From Mycobacterium sp. (lineage in GTDB: Bacteria; Actinomycetota; Actinomycetes; Mycobacteriales; Mycobacteriaceae): DNA of 34,398 bases. Both the position numbers and the translations under genes were made by a program. The notes beneath the pieces are model-generated. The model saw nothing but the letters and a program-made list of their open reading frames with translations, had not been told where the DNA came from and did not search any database. This document shows, in pieces, positions 24,810 to 33,681 of the stretch. The stretch covers positions 1-34,398 of the forward strand of contig JARLGS010000607.1 of the NCBI GenBank assembly GCA_031292695.1, read 5' to 3'. Every line of letters begins with the position of its first letter. Position 1 is the stretch's first letter.

Positions 24810-25721
24810 ATGCGGATTCTGGTGATAGGGGCCGGTGTAATTGGCAGTGTGTATGCCGCGCTCCTGTCGGAAGCTGGGCATACGGTTACGGTGTGCGCCC
24901 GGGGGCCCCGGCTTGCCCAATTGCGTGATCGCGGCCTGATTCTGCAGGATGCCGAAACCGGCTGGCGCACCGCTTATCAGGTGGGGGCGGTTGCGACACT
25001 GGACGGTGTTGCATGCGATCTTGTTCTTGTCGCAGTGCGCCGCGATCAGATGGTCGCCACGGTGCCACTGCTGGCGAACATGGATGCGGATGTGATGTTC
25101 TTCGGCAACGCCGCCGGTCTGACTGAGACCCTGGCGGGGGCAATCGGCAAGCGGACGCTGTTCGGATTTCCCGCCGCCGGTGGGGTGCGTGAGGACGCGG
25201 TGGTGCGGTTCGTGTTGATCCGCGCGCAGAAGACCATGGTGGCCGACTCCGATGGCCTGAGATCGGCGCGGGCGCGCAGGCTTTCCCAGATGTTCGAATC
25301 TGCCGGGTTCCCGGCCACTATCAGCACCGATCCCGAGGGGTGGCTGACCGCCCACGCTGCGTTCGTCGTGCCGATTCAGCTGGCCCTGTGCCGTGTCGAT
25401 GTCCAGCCGCGGCGTCTGGCCGCTGACGAGGCGCTGCTGATGACGATGGTGCGGGCCACCCGGCAGGCCTTTCGTGCCCTGCAGGCTGCCGGCAACACCG
25501 AGATTCCCCGCAACCTGCGTGCGCTGTATCTCCTCATGCCTGAACGCTTCGCTGCGTGGTATTGGCGCAAGACGTTGGCCGGGCCGCACGGCGAGCTGTG
25601 GTTCGCCGCCCATACCCGCGCCGCGCCAGAGGAAATGGCTTCACTCGCCGGGGCCCTGCACGCCGCGGTCGATGCCAGCGGTCGGCGCGCACCGGATCTT
25701 GAGGCGTTGCTCAACAGCTGA
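24810..25721 (+). CDS. Ketopantoate reductase (ApbA/PanE)-like protein lacking the usual lysine
   Basis: 303 aa. The N-terminal NAD(P) fold is clear: MRILVIGAGVIGSVYAALLSEAG, then VCARG and ACDLVLVAVRRDQM. The C-terminal helical domain follows, but where PanE has a catalytic Lys (W-x-K-L-x-x-N) this protein has EGWLTAHAAFVVPI, so true ketopantoate reduction is doubtful. It may reduce another 2-oxo or beta-oxo acid or be a diverged paralogue. Start ATG 24810 after GAGGGG. It is 15 bp downstream of the LuxR-type gene, so it is likely in its operon, and convergent with the patatin gene. Confidence 0.8.
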   Translation: MRILVIGAGVIGSVYAALLSEAGHTVTVCARGPRLAQLRDRGLILQDAETGWRTAYQVGAVATLDGVACDLVLVAVRRDQMVATVPLLANMDADVMFFGNAAGLTETLAGAIGKRTLFGFPAAGGVREDAVVRFVLIRAQKTMVADSDGLRSARARRLSQMFESAGFPATISTDPEGWLTAHAAFVVPIQLALCRVDVQPRRLAADEALLMTMVRATRQAFRALQAAGNTEIPRNLRALYLLMPERFAAWYWRKTLAGPHGELWFAAHTRAAPEEMASLAGALHAAVDASGRRAPDLEALLNS

Positions 25722-25793
25722 CGATGACACCTGGGCGTGTCCTACGCCGGCAGCAGCCCGGTGTTCGCCGTCGATGGACCCGAATCTCCTGGA

Positions 25794-26816
25794 TCACGCG
25801 TTCGTTCCCACCTTCGCGGCACCAACAAGGCGACGAGCGTTGTCCGGGGTTGGACTCTGCCGTTCGAGGAAGGTGCGGGCTGCGTCCCGACCACGGGCAT
25901 ACAGTTCGGCTTGCTGCGCCTTCGTGATGTGGAAATCCAGTGAGTTGAAACCGCTGGTGTCGATGAAGATGGTGCGGCGGTTGATGCCGTCGTCGGCGTA
26001 TTGGTAGCGGTTCGCCTCGTCGTCGGTGGCTGTCTTCAGACATGCCAGAGCCAACGCGGCGGGATTTGTGATCGGTTCGTCGCGTGCGGTCGTCGAAGGT
26101 TGTGCAGATAGCTTGATGCCCCAGGTTGGCCAGCGCTGTGGGAGCGCATCGGTGCGGTCGAACACGGTGATGGGGAAATTGGACAGCAGACCGCCGTCCA
26201 CCCAGGTGGCTTTTCCCCGTTGGGTGGTGACTTGGACCGGGCGGAAGAAGAACGGCACGGACATCGACGCCCGGACCGCAGCAGCGACTGACTGCTCGGC
26301 TGCAACCATGCCGTATTGGCTGTAGTCCCAGGGCAATCGCACCAGCACGTGGCGAGTCAGGTCACTCGTGTGGACGACCACGGCATAGCGCTGATAGTCG
26401 GCAAGGCTCGAGCCTGGGTCGTCGGGCAAGCGGAGATCGGCGAACGTGTGCACGCCGACATCGGCGAGCAGCGGCGTCAACCATTTCTCGAGGTAATCGC
26501 CGCTGTGCGCGCCATCGCGCAACACCACAGCAAGCCCGTCACCGAGACGCCCCAGGGCGCGTTGTTCGATCGTGCTGTCTTCGAACCGGGCGTAGTCGAG
26601 GTCCTGCATCACGTCGTAGAGTTCGGTCAGCGGGCGTCCGGCCTGCTGATAGGCCGCCACGAGGGTGCCCACGATGGATCCGGCGCTGGTTCCGGCAATG
26701 CGTGCGAAGCGGTGGCCCGCAGCTGCGAGTTCGAGCACCGCGCCAACCAGCGCGATGCCTTTCACCCCGCCACCTTCGAGGACAAGATCGACGGGTTTGG
26801 TTGTAACGGCGGCCAT
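25794..26816 (-). CDS. Patatin-like phospholipase (canonical)
   Basis: 340 aa from ATG 26816, seven bases after AGGAG; the open frame continues to 26900 without such a site. All patatin motifs are intact: oxyanion loop LVLEGGGVKGIALVGAVLEL, nucleophile IAGTSAGSIVGTLVAAY, and catalytic Asp in WVDGGLLSNFPI. The C-terminus has IFIDTSGFNSLDFHI, seen in bacterial patatins. The family hydrolyses acyl groups from phospholipids; the substrate is unknown. No signal peptide. It is divergent from the ureohydrolase gene and unrelated in position to the other patatin at 13181-14275, whose motif is altered. Confidence 0.9.
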   Translation of the reverse strand: MAAVTTKPVDLVLEGGGVKGIALVGAVLELAAAGHRFARIAGTSAGSIVGTLVAAYQQAGRPLTELYDVMQDLDYARFEDSTIEQRALGRLGDGLAVVLRDGAHSGDYLEKWLTPLLADVGVHTFADLRLPDDPGSSLADYQRYAVVVHTSDLTRHVLVRLPWDYSQYGMVAAEQSVAAAVRASMSVPFFFRPVQVTTQRGKATWVDGGLLSNFPITVFDRTDALPQRWPTWGIKLSAQPSTTARDEPITNPAALALACLKTATDDEANRYQYADDGINRRTIFIDTSGFNSLDFHITKAQQAELYARGRDAARTFLERQSPTPDNARRLVGAAKVGTNA

Positions 26817-27116
26817 TTGGGTCTCCTGACGTATCGGCTCGGGTGTTCCATCGGCGTCTGAACGTCGGTGCCGTAATGCAAGTGTCGATGCCGGCGACAT
26901 TCAGTGGCACGAGTAGTCAGCTACCCGACTTTTCGGCTCGCCGCGACGGCGGGCGCGCGGTATGCGCCCAGGGCACCGCCCCGGGGTGGCAACTGGTTTG
27001 TGCGAATGCTCAAACGCGCCGTCGATGCTTTGGGCACTATCGGCTCGCGGGCCGGGCCTGCGAGGCGTGATGCTGGCAGTCGAAGACACGGCGAGTCGAA
27101 AGGTCGAACACGACAG
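26817..27116. other. Divergent intergenic region, patatin / ureohydrolase
   Basis: 300 bp with no supported gene. It holds the AGGAG ribosome-binding site of the patatin gene and the CGAGTAGTC half-site at 26910-26918, part of a small GTAG-TCAG-CTAC inverted repeat. It must contain two divergent promoters, but none is clear. Confidence 0.35.
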
Positions 27117-28118
27117 ATGAGCACGCAAAACCCGATCATCGGTGCGGTGCCCGCCACCAAGGTTCCCCGCTACGCGGGCAAGGGCACCTTCGCCCGCATC
27201 GCCGACATCCATGAGGTGTCCGACTATGACATCGCCATCCTCGGTGTGCCGTTCGACGGCGGTACGTCGTACCGGCCCGGCGCGCGGTTCGGGCCGATGG
27301 CGGTCCGGCAGGCTGCCCGCACCCTACGGCCGGGCTACCACGTTGAACTCGGCGTCGCGCCCGTGCAGGAACTGCAGGTGGTGGACGCCGGCGACGTCGC
27401 CGTCACGCCGTACGACATCACCGAGGCGTGCCGGCAGATTCAGTTTCACGCCGCCGAGATCCTCCGCGGTGGAGACCGCCGCATCGTGTCCATCGGGGGC
27501 GACCACACCATCGCACTGCCCAACCTTCGGGCTCTGCACGCCAAGCACGGCCCCGTCGCGCTGGTGCACTTCGATGCGCACCTGGACACCTGGGACACCT
27601 ACTTCAACGCGCCCGTCACCCACGGCACCATCTTCCGCCGCGCATTCGAGGAAGGTCTGCTCATCGAGGACCACTCGATCCACGTGGGCATCCGCGGTCC
27701 CATCTACGACCAGCTCGACCTGGACGACGACGCCCGCATGGGTTTCAAGATCATCCGGGCCGGCGATCTGGACGTAATGGGGATCGACGCGGCGATCGAT
27801 GTGGTCCGGCGTCGGGTCGCCGATGTGCCGGTGTACCTGTCCATCGACATCGACGTGCTCGACCCGGCGTTCGCCCCGGGTACCGGCACGCCGGAATCGG
27901 GCGGCCTCACCTCCCGCGAGCTGCTGCGGATGCTGCGCAGGATGGCGGGTCTCAATATCGTCGGCGCCGACGTGGTCGAGGTGGCTCCGGCCTACGATCA
28001 TGCCGAAATCACTTGTGTGGCAGCGGCTACGGTGGTTTTCGACATCGTGTCGCTGATGGCTGCCGGAGCGCGCACCGGGCTGTCGGTCAACGGTGAGGTG
28101 GCGGCGGCGACGTCATGA
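27117..28118 (+). CDS. Ureohydrolase: agmatinase / guanidino-acid hydrolase family
   Basis: 333 aa from ATG 27117; upstream frame is open but not protein-like, and only a weak AAAGG precedes the start. Manganese-binding motifs of the arginase/agmatinase family are all present: IVSIGGDHTIALP, LVHFDAHLDTWD, and YLSIDIDVLDPAFAPGTGTPESGG. The N-terminal AILGVPFDGGTSYRPGARFGP is typical of agmatinase-like rather than arginase proteins. The family hydrolyses a guanidino group to urea plus an amine. The gene stops just upstream of a glycine riboswitch and the glycine cleavage genes. A guanidino acid that yields glycine (guanidinoacetate) is therefore a tempting substrate, but this is inference only. 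Confidence 0.88.
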   Translation: MSTQNPIIGAVPATKVPRYAGKGTFARIADIHEVSDYDIAILGVPFDGGTSYRPGARFGPMAVRQAARTLRPGYHVELGVAPVQELQVVDAGDVAVTPYDITEACRQIQFHAAEILRGGDRRIVSIGGDHTIALPNLRALHAKHGPVALVHFDAHLDTWDTYFNAPVTHGTIFRRAFEEGLLIEDHSIHVGIRGPIYDQLDLDDDARMGFKIIRAGDLDVMGIDAAIDVVRRRVADVPVYLSIDIDVLDPAFAPGTGTPESGGLTSRELLRMLRRMAGLNIVGADVVEVAPAYDHAEITCVAAATVVFDIVSLMAAGARTGLSVNGEVAAATS

Positions 28119-28123
28119 TCGGG

Positions 28124-28129
28124 TAGCAT
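28124..28129 (+). promoter_or_regulatory. -10 box for the glycine cleavage operon
   Basis: TAGCAT fits TANNNT and lies 30 bp before the first base of the glycine aptamer, just after the ureohydrolase stop. No clear -35 box. Transcription from here would make the riboswitch leader. Confidence 0.5.
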
Positions 28130-28158
28130 TCATCACACAACTCAATACGCCGACCACG

Positions 28159-28345
28159 CGCTGTGGGAGAACCTCCGTCATCGGAGGTGCCGTAGGAGCA
28201 ACTCCTCCCCGGGAATCTCTCAGGCTCAAGTACCGCAGCGTTCAGGCAACTCTGGAGAACAGCGTCGATCTGTCGATCGCGCTTACCGAAGGTGAACCGC
28301 GCAGCCGCGCGCGAAAGCTCTCAGGTTTCAGGACAGAGCGGGGAG
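28159..28345 (+). promoter_or_regulatory. Tandem glycine riboswitch
   Basis: Two aptamers are recognisable. Aptamer 1 (28159-28240) opens CGCTGTGGGAGA, has GCCGTAGGAGCAACTCCTCC and ATCTCTCAGGC, and closes with CAGCG, which pairs with the first CGCTG. Aptamer 2 (28250-28338) opens CTCTGGAGA, has TTACCGAAGGTGAA and GCGAAAGCTCTCAGG, and closes CAGAG. The paired GGAGA/CTCTCAGG blocks and CCG-AAGG core are the known glycine aptamer signature. The riboswitch lies upstream of gcvP and would switch on glycine breakdown when glycine is high, the usual role of this class. Confidence 0.93.
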
Positions 28346-28360
28346 GTGACCAACCCAAAT

Positions 28361-28380
28361 ACGTCGAGCAGTTTCGACGT
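28361..28380 (+). promoter_or_regulatory. Hairpin between the glycine riboswitch and gcvP (expression platform candidate)
   Basis: ACGTCGA-GCAGTT-TCGACGT is a perfect 7-bp stem with a 6-nt loop. It lies 15 nt after the second aptamer and 9 nt before the CGGAG ribosome-binding site. It has no U-run, so control could be through translation or a non-canonical terminator. Confidence 0.5.
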
Positions 28381-28400
28381 CCTTGAACCGGAGTCATCTC

Positions 28401-31274
28401 ATGCCTGACCGCACCACTATCACCAACGCCGGCAACGGCTTTCCCGACCGCCACATCGGCGCAGATGCTGCCGACAAACGTCGCATGCTCGATGCGCTCG
28501 GCTACTCGTCCGTCGATGACTTGATCGATGCCGCAGTGCCGCAACAGATTCGCTGTACAAACGGGTTGCAGCTGCCCGCCGCGCAGTCCGAACCGCAGGT
28601 GCTCACGGCGCTGCGCGCACTGGCCGACCGCAACCAACCGCGGATCCAGATGATCGGCATGGGGTACCACGACACGGTCACCCCGGCGGTGCTGCGGCGC
28701 AACATGTTGGAGTCACCGGCCTGGTACACCGCCTACACGCCCTATCAGCCTGAGATTTCCCAAGGCCGGCTCGAGGCTCTGCTGACCTTCCAGACGCTCA
28801 TCGAAGACTTGACCGCCCTGCCGGTCGCCGGCGCGTCATTGCTCGACGAAGCCACCGCGGTGACCGAGGCCGTGCTCCTGATGCGCCGGGCCAACAAGTC
28901 GACGACATCCAATCGTGTTGTGTTGGATGCTGATTGCCTGCCGCAGACGCTCGCGGTGGTGCGGGGACGGGCTGCCGCCGTCGACATCGATGTGGTCGTC
29001 GCTGATCTGACAGAGGGCCTGCCCGACGGTGACGCCTTCGGCGTGGTGTGCCAATCGCCGGGGGCCAGCGGAGTGGTGCGCGACCTGGCGCCGCTGATCG
29101 CGGCGGCGCACGACCGTGGCATGCTCGCCACCGTCGGAGCCGACCTGCTGTCACTGACGCTGCTGTCAGCTCCCGGCGAGCAGGGTGCCGACGTCGCGGT
29201 GGGCTCAGCACAACGGTTCGGCGTTCCACTGTTCTTCGGCGGTCCCCACGCCGGGTACATGGCGGTCCGGTCTGGCTTGGAGCGCATGTTGCCGGGCCGG
29301 CTGGTGGGCGTGTCTGTCGATGTGGACGGCAAACCCGCCTACCGACTGGCGCTGCAGACCCGGGAGCAACACATCCGCCGCGACAGGGCGACCAGCAACA
29401 TCTGCACCGCACAGGCATTGCTGGCCAACGTCGCCGCCATGTACGCCGTCTACCACGGCCCGGAAGGGTTGCGCGCCATCGCAACCCAAGTTCACCGCCA
29501 TGCCGTCGCGCTGGCCGACGGCCTGCGGGCGGCGGGGCGCGAGATTCTCCACGACCGGTTCTTCGACACCGTGACCGTGCGGATCCCCGATGGGGCGCAA
29601 CAGATCGTGGCGGCCGCTGACCGCGCCGGTATCAACCTGCGCCCGGTCGACACCGATCATGTCGGCATCTCCTGCGACGAGTGCACTACCGAGGATGCGG
29701 TCCGTCGCGTCCTTGAGGTGTTCGGGGCTTCACCGGTGGCCGGCGATGATCCGTTCGCCCTGCCCGCCGACCTGCTGCGCACGTCGGAGTATCTGGCGCA
29801 CCCCGTGTTTCATTCGCACCGATCGGAAACGGCGATGCTGCGTTTCCTGCGGGCGCTCTCGGACAGGGACTTGGCGTTGGACCGCACGATGATTCCGCTG
29901 GGCTCCTGCACCATGAAGCTCAATGCCGCAGCTGAGATGGAGCCGATCAGTTGGCCCGGGTTCGCTGGTATCCATCCGTACGCGCCGGCCGAACAGACTG
30001 CGGGTTACCTCGAGCTGATCGGCAATCTGGAAGCCTGGCTGGCGGAGATCACCGGCTATGACCGGGTTTCGTTGCAGCCCAACGCCGGATCCCAGGGTGA
30101 ACTCGCGGGCCTGCTCGCCATCAACGCCTACCACCGGTCCCGCGACGAGGGCCACCGGGACATCTGCCTCATCCCACAATCGGCACACGGCACCAATGCG
30201 GCGTCGGCGGTCCTGGCCGGGATGCGGGTGGTCGTGGTGAAGACCGCAGAGAACGGCAACATCGACCACGACGACCTGGCGGCCAAGCTCGCCACCCATG
30301 ATGGTCGAGTCGCGGCGATCATGCTCACCTACCCGTCCACCCACGGCGTGTACGAAACCGATGTCCGGACCGTGTGCGACCTCGTCCACCACGCCGGTGG
30401 GCAGGTCTACGTCGACGGCGCCAACCTGAATGCGCTTGTGGGACTGGCCAAGCCGGGTGAATTCGGCGGCGACGTGTCACATCTCAACCTGCACAAGACG
30501 TTCTGTATTCCGCACGGCGGCGGTGGTCCGGGTGTCGGACCGGTCGCGGTGCGCGCACACCTGGCGCCGTTCCTGCCTGGAGACCCGCTGCAGGACGGGG
30601 CAGCGCCGGTATCGGCGGCCAACTACGGGTCGGCCGGCATCCTGCCGATCACCTGGGCGTACCTGGCGCTCATGGGCCCGGACGGGCTGACGGCGGCCAC
30701 CAAGGCCGCGGTGCTCGCTGCCAACTACGTCGCGACGTCATTGGCCGGGCGCTATCCGGTGCTCTACACCGGGGACTCCGGGTTGGTCGCCCACGAATGC
30801 ATCCTCGATCTGCGGGAGATCACCAAGCGCACCGGGGTCACGGCCGAGGACGTGGCAAAGCGGTTGATCGACTACGGTTTCCACGCCCCGACCATGTCCT
30901 TCCCGGTCAACGGCACCCTCATGGTCGAGCCCACCGAATCAGAGGACCTGGCCGAGCTGGACCGGTTCATCGCGGCCATGATCAGCATCCACGACGAGAT
31001 CAGCCGCGTCGGCTCGGGGGAGTGGGCTCTCGAAGACAGCCCACTGCGGCAGGCGCCGCACACTGCTGAACAGGTCACCGCCGCCGAGTGGACGCTGCCG
31101 TACAGCAGACAGTATGCGGCGTATCCCGTTGCCTCCCTGCGGCTCAACAAGTATTGGCCGCCGGTCCGTCGCATCGACGGTGCGCACGGTGACCGCAACC
31201 TCGCCTGCTCGTGCCCGGCACCCGAGGCATTCCAGACCGACCCCGCCGAAATTCTTCAGGAGGTTTTCGCATGA
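28401..31274 (+). CDS. gcvP: Glycine dehydrogenase (decarboxylating), P-protein of the glycine cleavage system
   Basis: 957 aa, the length of single-chain P-proteins. The N-terminal half has [19 protein letters not shown] and [18 protein letters not shown]; the C-terminal half has the PLP lysine in [20 protein letters not shown] (Lys699). The enzyme decarboxylates glycine and passes the aminomethyl group to the lipoyl arm of GcvH. Start ATG 28401 with CGGAG seven bases upstream is preferred over the in-frame TTG 28383. Expression is presumably controlled by the tandem glycine riboswitch in the leader. The stop overlaps the gcvT start by 4 bp. Confidence 0.97.
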   Translation: MPDRTTITNAGNGFPDRHIGADAADKRRMLDALGYSSVDDLIDAAVPQQIRCTNGLQLPAAQSEPQVLTALRALADRNQPRIQMIGMGYHDTVTPAVLRRNMLESPAWYTAYTPYQPEISQGRLEALLTFQTLIEDLTALPVAGASLLDEATAVTEAVLLMRRANKSTTSNRVVLDADCLPQTLAVVRGRAAAVDIDVVVADLTEGLPDGDAFGVVCQSPGASGVVRDLAPLIAAAHDRGMLATVGADLLSLTLLSAPGEQGADVAVGSAQRFGVPLFFGGPHAGYMAVRSGLERMLPGRLVGVSVDVDGKPAYRLALQTREQHIRRDRATSNICTAQALLANVAAMYAVYHGPEGLRAIATQVHRHAVALADGLRAAGREILHDRFFDTVTVRIPDGAQQIVAAADRAGINLRPVDTDHVGISCDECTTEDAVRRVLEVFGASPVAGDDPFALPADLLRTSEYLAHPVFHSHRSETAMLRFLRALSDRDLALDRTMIPLGSCTMKLNAAAEMEPISWPGFAGIHPYAPAEQTAGYLELIGNLEAWLAEITGYDRVSLQPNAGSQGELAGLLAINAYHRSRDEGHRDICLIPQSAHGTNAASAVLAGMRVVVVKTAENGNIDHDDLAAKLATHDGRVAAIMLTYPSTHGVYETDVRTVCDLVHHAGGQVYVDGANLNALVGLAKPGEFGGDVSHLNLHKTFCIPHGGGGPGVGPVAVRAHLAPFLPGDPLQDGAAPVSAANYGSAGILPITWAYLALMGPDGLTAATKAAVLAANYVATSLAGRYPVLYTGDSGLVAHECILDLREITKRTGVTAEDVAKRLIDYGFHAPTMSFPVNGTLMVEPTESEDLAELDRFIAAMISIHDEISRVGSGEWALEDSPLRQAPHTAEQVTAAEWTLPYSRQYAAYPVASLRLNKYWPPVRRIDGAHGDRNLACSCPAPEAFQTDPAEILQEVFA

Positions 31275-32386
31275 CCGACCACCACGCCCCGGCTTCGCCG
31301 CTACTCGACGAACATCGGGATCTGGGTGCGGCATTCACCGACTTCGCCGGCTGGGAGATGCCGCTGAAATACGGTAGTGAACTCGCCGAGCATCGGGCGG
31401 TCCGCGAGACCGCCGGCCTGTTCGATCTGTCGCACATGGGTGAAATCTCGGTCACGGGACCGCAATCGGTTGCGGCGCTGGACTTTGCGTTGGTCGGCGA
31501 GGCGTCCAAGATCGGCATCGGCCGAGCCAAGTACTCGCTCATGTGCGACACCGACGGCGGCGTGATCGACGATGTGGTGGTTTACCGCCTTGCCGATGAG
31601 CATTTCCTGGTCGTCGCCAACGCCGCCAACGCACCGACGGTGGCGCGCGAACTGGCCAGCCGGGCTGAACAATTCGACGCCGACGTGGACGATCAGTCGA
31701 CCGCGACCGCGTTGATCGCCGTGCAAGGGCCTGCCGCTGAGGCCATCGTGCGCTCTCTGGTGCCCGAGTCTCAGTGCGAAGCGGTCACCGAACTCAAGTA
31801 CTACGCGGTCACCGACGCCCAGGTCGATGGGATCGACGTCCTGTTGGCGCGCACCGGTTACACCGGCGAGGACGGCTTCGAACTCTACGTGCCCAATGCC
31901 CATGCCGCACAGTTGTGGCGGTCCCTGCTGGCGGCCACCACCGCCGCCGGCGGCGCGCCGGCGGGCTTGGCCTGCCGCGACACATTGCGGCTCGAAGCAG
32001 GCATGGCGCTGTACGGGCACGAACTGAATTTGGACACCAATCCGTATGAGGCCGGCCTCGGCAAGGTGGTCCGCTTGGGCAAGGATTTTGTGGGACGCAA
32101 TGCGCTGCAGCAACTCTCCGAGCAACGGGTGGCGAAGGTGTTGGTCGGATTGAAGGGCTCGACCCGCCGGGCGGCCCGGGCCGGTTACGCCGTGCACCAG
32201 GGTGCCGATGGGGTGGCGGTGGGCACCGTGACATCAGGTGTCCTGTCGCCGACCTTGGGCTACCCGATCGCGCTTGCTTATGTCGATGCGGCACTTGCCG
32301 AACCGGGGACGGTCGTGCAGGTCGACGTCCGCGGACGCAATGAGCAGTTCGAAGTCACACCGGCACCGTTCTACCGCCGCAACTGA
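31271..32386 (+). CDS. gcvT: Aminomethyltransferase, T-protein of the glycine cleavage system
   Basis: 371 aa. Start ATG 31271 overlaps the gcvP stop (ATGA), which implies translational coupling. Family motifs: [38 protein letters not shown], then [13 protein letters not shown] and [19 protein letters not shown], and a C-terminal barrel with [22 protein letters not shown]. The protein moves the methylene group from the lipoyl arm of GcvH to tetrahydrofolate and releases ammonia. Only three bases separate its stop codon from the IS110-family element. Before insertion it was probably 10 nt from gcvH. Confidence 0.97.
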   Translation: MTDHHAPASPLLDEHRDLGAAFTDFAGWEMPLKYGSELAEHRAVRETAGLFDLSHMGEISVTGPQSVAALDFALVGEASKIGIGRAKYSLMCDTDGGVIDDVVVYRLADEHFLVVANAANAPTVARELASRAEQFDADVDDQSTATALIAVQGPAAEAIVRSLVPESQCEAVTELKYYAVTDAQVDGIDVLLARTGYTGEDGFELYVPNAHAAQLWRSLLAATTAAGGAPAGLACRDTLRLEAGMALYGHELNLDTNPYEAGLGKVVRLGKDFVGRNALQQLSEQRVAKVLVGLKGSTRRAARAGYAVHQGADGVAVGTVTSGVLSPTLGYPIALAYVDAALAEPGTVVQVDVRGRNEQFEVTPAPFYRRN

Positions 32387-32389
32387 AAG

Positions 32390-32413
32390 ACATCTCACGA
32401 AGTTAAAAGTCAA
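32390..32413 (-). promoter_or_regulatory. Right-end half of a circle-junction promoter (-35 TTGACT)
   Basis: TTGACT at 32413-32408 points out of the right end. When the ends are joined (…GAGATGT-CT-AATCGG…), it is followed after 17 bp by TCTAAT, made from the last base of the right end, the CT core and AAT of the left end. Both boxes match 5 of 6 consensus bases. In the inserted state the halves are 1.6 kb apart, and the gcvH flank supplies no -35 box. Confidence 0.7.
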
Positions 32414-33639
32414 GCCGCGATCGGGAGAGGAGGTGGAAACGCTTGAAGTTCGTTGTAGAGCCGACGCGTCTGGAGGCAGTGGTGGAGTTGGCCGAGGAAT
32501 TTGTTGAACAGGTGCCGTTGGGCTTGGTGGTTCCAGTCTCCGGCGGCGCGGCGGGCATCGAAGTGGCGGCGGGCTCCCGGGGAGGCGCGCAGCGATGCCA
32601 GGGCCCAGATCGGACCGACGGCGTTGAGGCGCCGGTTTTTGATATGGCGGTGCAGGACAACGGTTTTCTTGCCGCTGGCTCGGGTGATCGGCGCCGATCC
32701 GGCGAACGCTTTGAGTCCGCGGGCGTCGGTGAACCGGTTGCGGTCATCACCGATCTCGGCGAGCACCCGGGCACCGGCGAGCATCCCCAGCCCCGGAAAG
32801 CCGGTGATGATCTCGGCGTCCGGGTGCTGATCAAAATGGGCGATCGCCGCCTCGGCGAGGGCATCGGCAGCAGCACACGCCGCGTCGAGCTGGCCCAGCA
32901 ACGCGGACAGGTGAATACCCATCGCGTTCTCCACGACCGCCGCCTGGTGCAGGTAGGTGCCGGTGAAGATCGCCCGCAGCCGCTCGACGTCGCGGTCGAG
33001 GTAGCGTTGGCGGCCGGCTTTGATCAGCAGCCGGCGCAGCCGCGCCGGGGTCAGCTTGGCGGCCTGGGCGGGCGTCGGGGCGGCAGCCAGGATGGTCCGC
33101 GCGTCGGGGCGGGCCAACCCGCCGTCGAGGTCGGCGAACGCGACCAGGGCTGCCGGGTAGAACTCTTTGAGCAGATCGCGGATCTGGTTGCCGACCTGCC
33201 CACGTGCCCACACCGCATCCTGCTGGGCCCGGGCCAAAACCCGGATCGCCTGGGCCAGTCCGGTATCGGCCGGCAACGCACGATGCGCGGCGGCGTCGGT
33301 GCGCACGATGTTGGCCAGCAGCACCGCGTCGGTGGCATCGGATTTAGCGCCCGACACCGAGTACCGGGCCCGATAGCGGGAGGCGGCCAGCGGGTTGATC
33401 GGATAGATCACCCGGCCAGTCTCACGCAACGCCGCGACGACCAGGCCGCGGTCGGTTTCGATACCGACCGGGATCGGGTGCTCGGCACTGTCGCCGGCCT
33501 CGGCCAGAAGCGTCAGCAGGGCAGCAAAGCCGGCGGCGTCGTTGCTGACCCGACCGCGTGCCACCACCTTGCCGTCATCGTTGATCACCGCAACATCGTG
33601 ATGGGCTGTAGCCCAATCGATTCCGCAATACAACCCCAA
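32410..33639 (-). CDS. IS110-family DEDD transposase (recombinase)
   Basis: About 409 aa from TTG 33639 (TTG 33633 is an alternative); GAAGGAG and GAAGGAA lie just upstream, and no ATG exists near the N-terminus. The frame is open to 33714, but that would run into the guide RNA. The RuvC-like catalytic set is in order: Asp8 (YCGIDWA), Glu61 (VGIETDRG), Asp101 and Asp104 (GAKSDATDA). The spacing closely resembles what I recall for IS621. The C-terminal Tnp domain has ITGFPGLGMLAGARVLAEIGD and FAGSAPITRASGKKT, where the Ser before GKK is the likely nucleophile. Such enzymes join and cut DNA at sites chosen by a bridge RNA. The stop codon lies within the TTGACT -35-like hexamer. Confidence 0.94.
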   Translation of the reverse strand: MGLYCGIDWATAHHDVAVINDDGKVVARGRVSNDAAGFAALLTLLAEAGDSAEHPIPVGIETDRGLVVAALRETGRVIYPINPLAASRYRARYSVSGAKSDATDAVLLANIVRTDAAAHRALPADTGLAQAIRVLARAQQDAVWARGQVGNQIRDLLKEFYPAALVAFADLDGGLARPDARTILAAAPTPAQAAKLTPARLRRLLIKAGRQRYLDRDVERLRAIFTGTYLHQAAVVENAMGIHLSALLGQLDAACAAADALAEAAIAHFDQHPDAEIITGFPGLGMLAGARVLAEIGDDRNRFTDARGLKAFAGSAPITRASGKKTVVLHRHIKNRRLNAVGPIWALASLRASPGARRHFDARRAAGDWNHQAQRHLFNKFLGQLHHCLQTRRLYNELQAFPPPLPIAA

Positions 33640-33681
33640 CGTTCCTTCACTCCTTCGATTCGTCGTCGTGCCGTTACCGGT

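Noticed and set aside
20846..25613. Several 359-402-codon minus-strand frames opposite the DUF2235, LuxR-type and ketopantoate-reductase-like genes.
   Set aside because: All are shadows of well-supported plus-strand genes and lack start signals and motifs.
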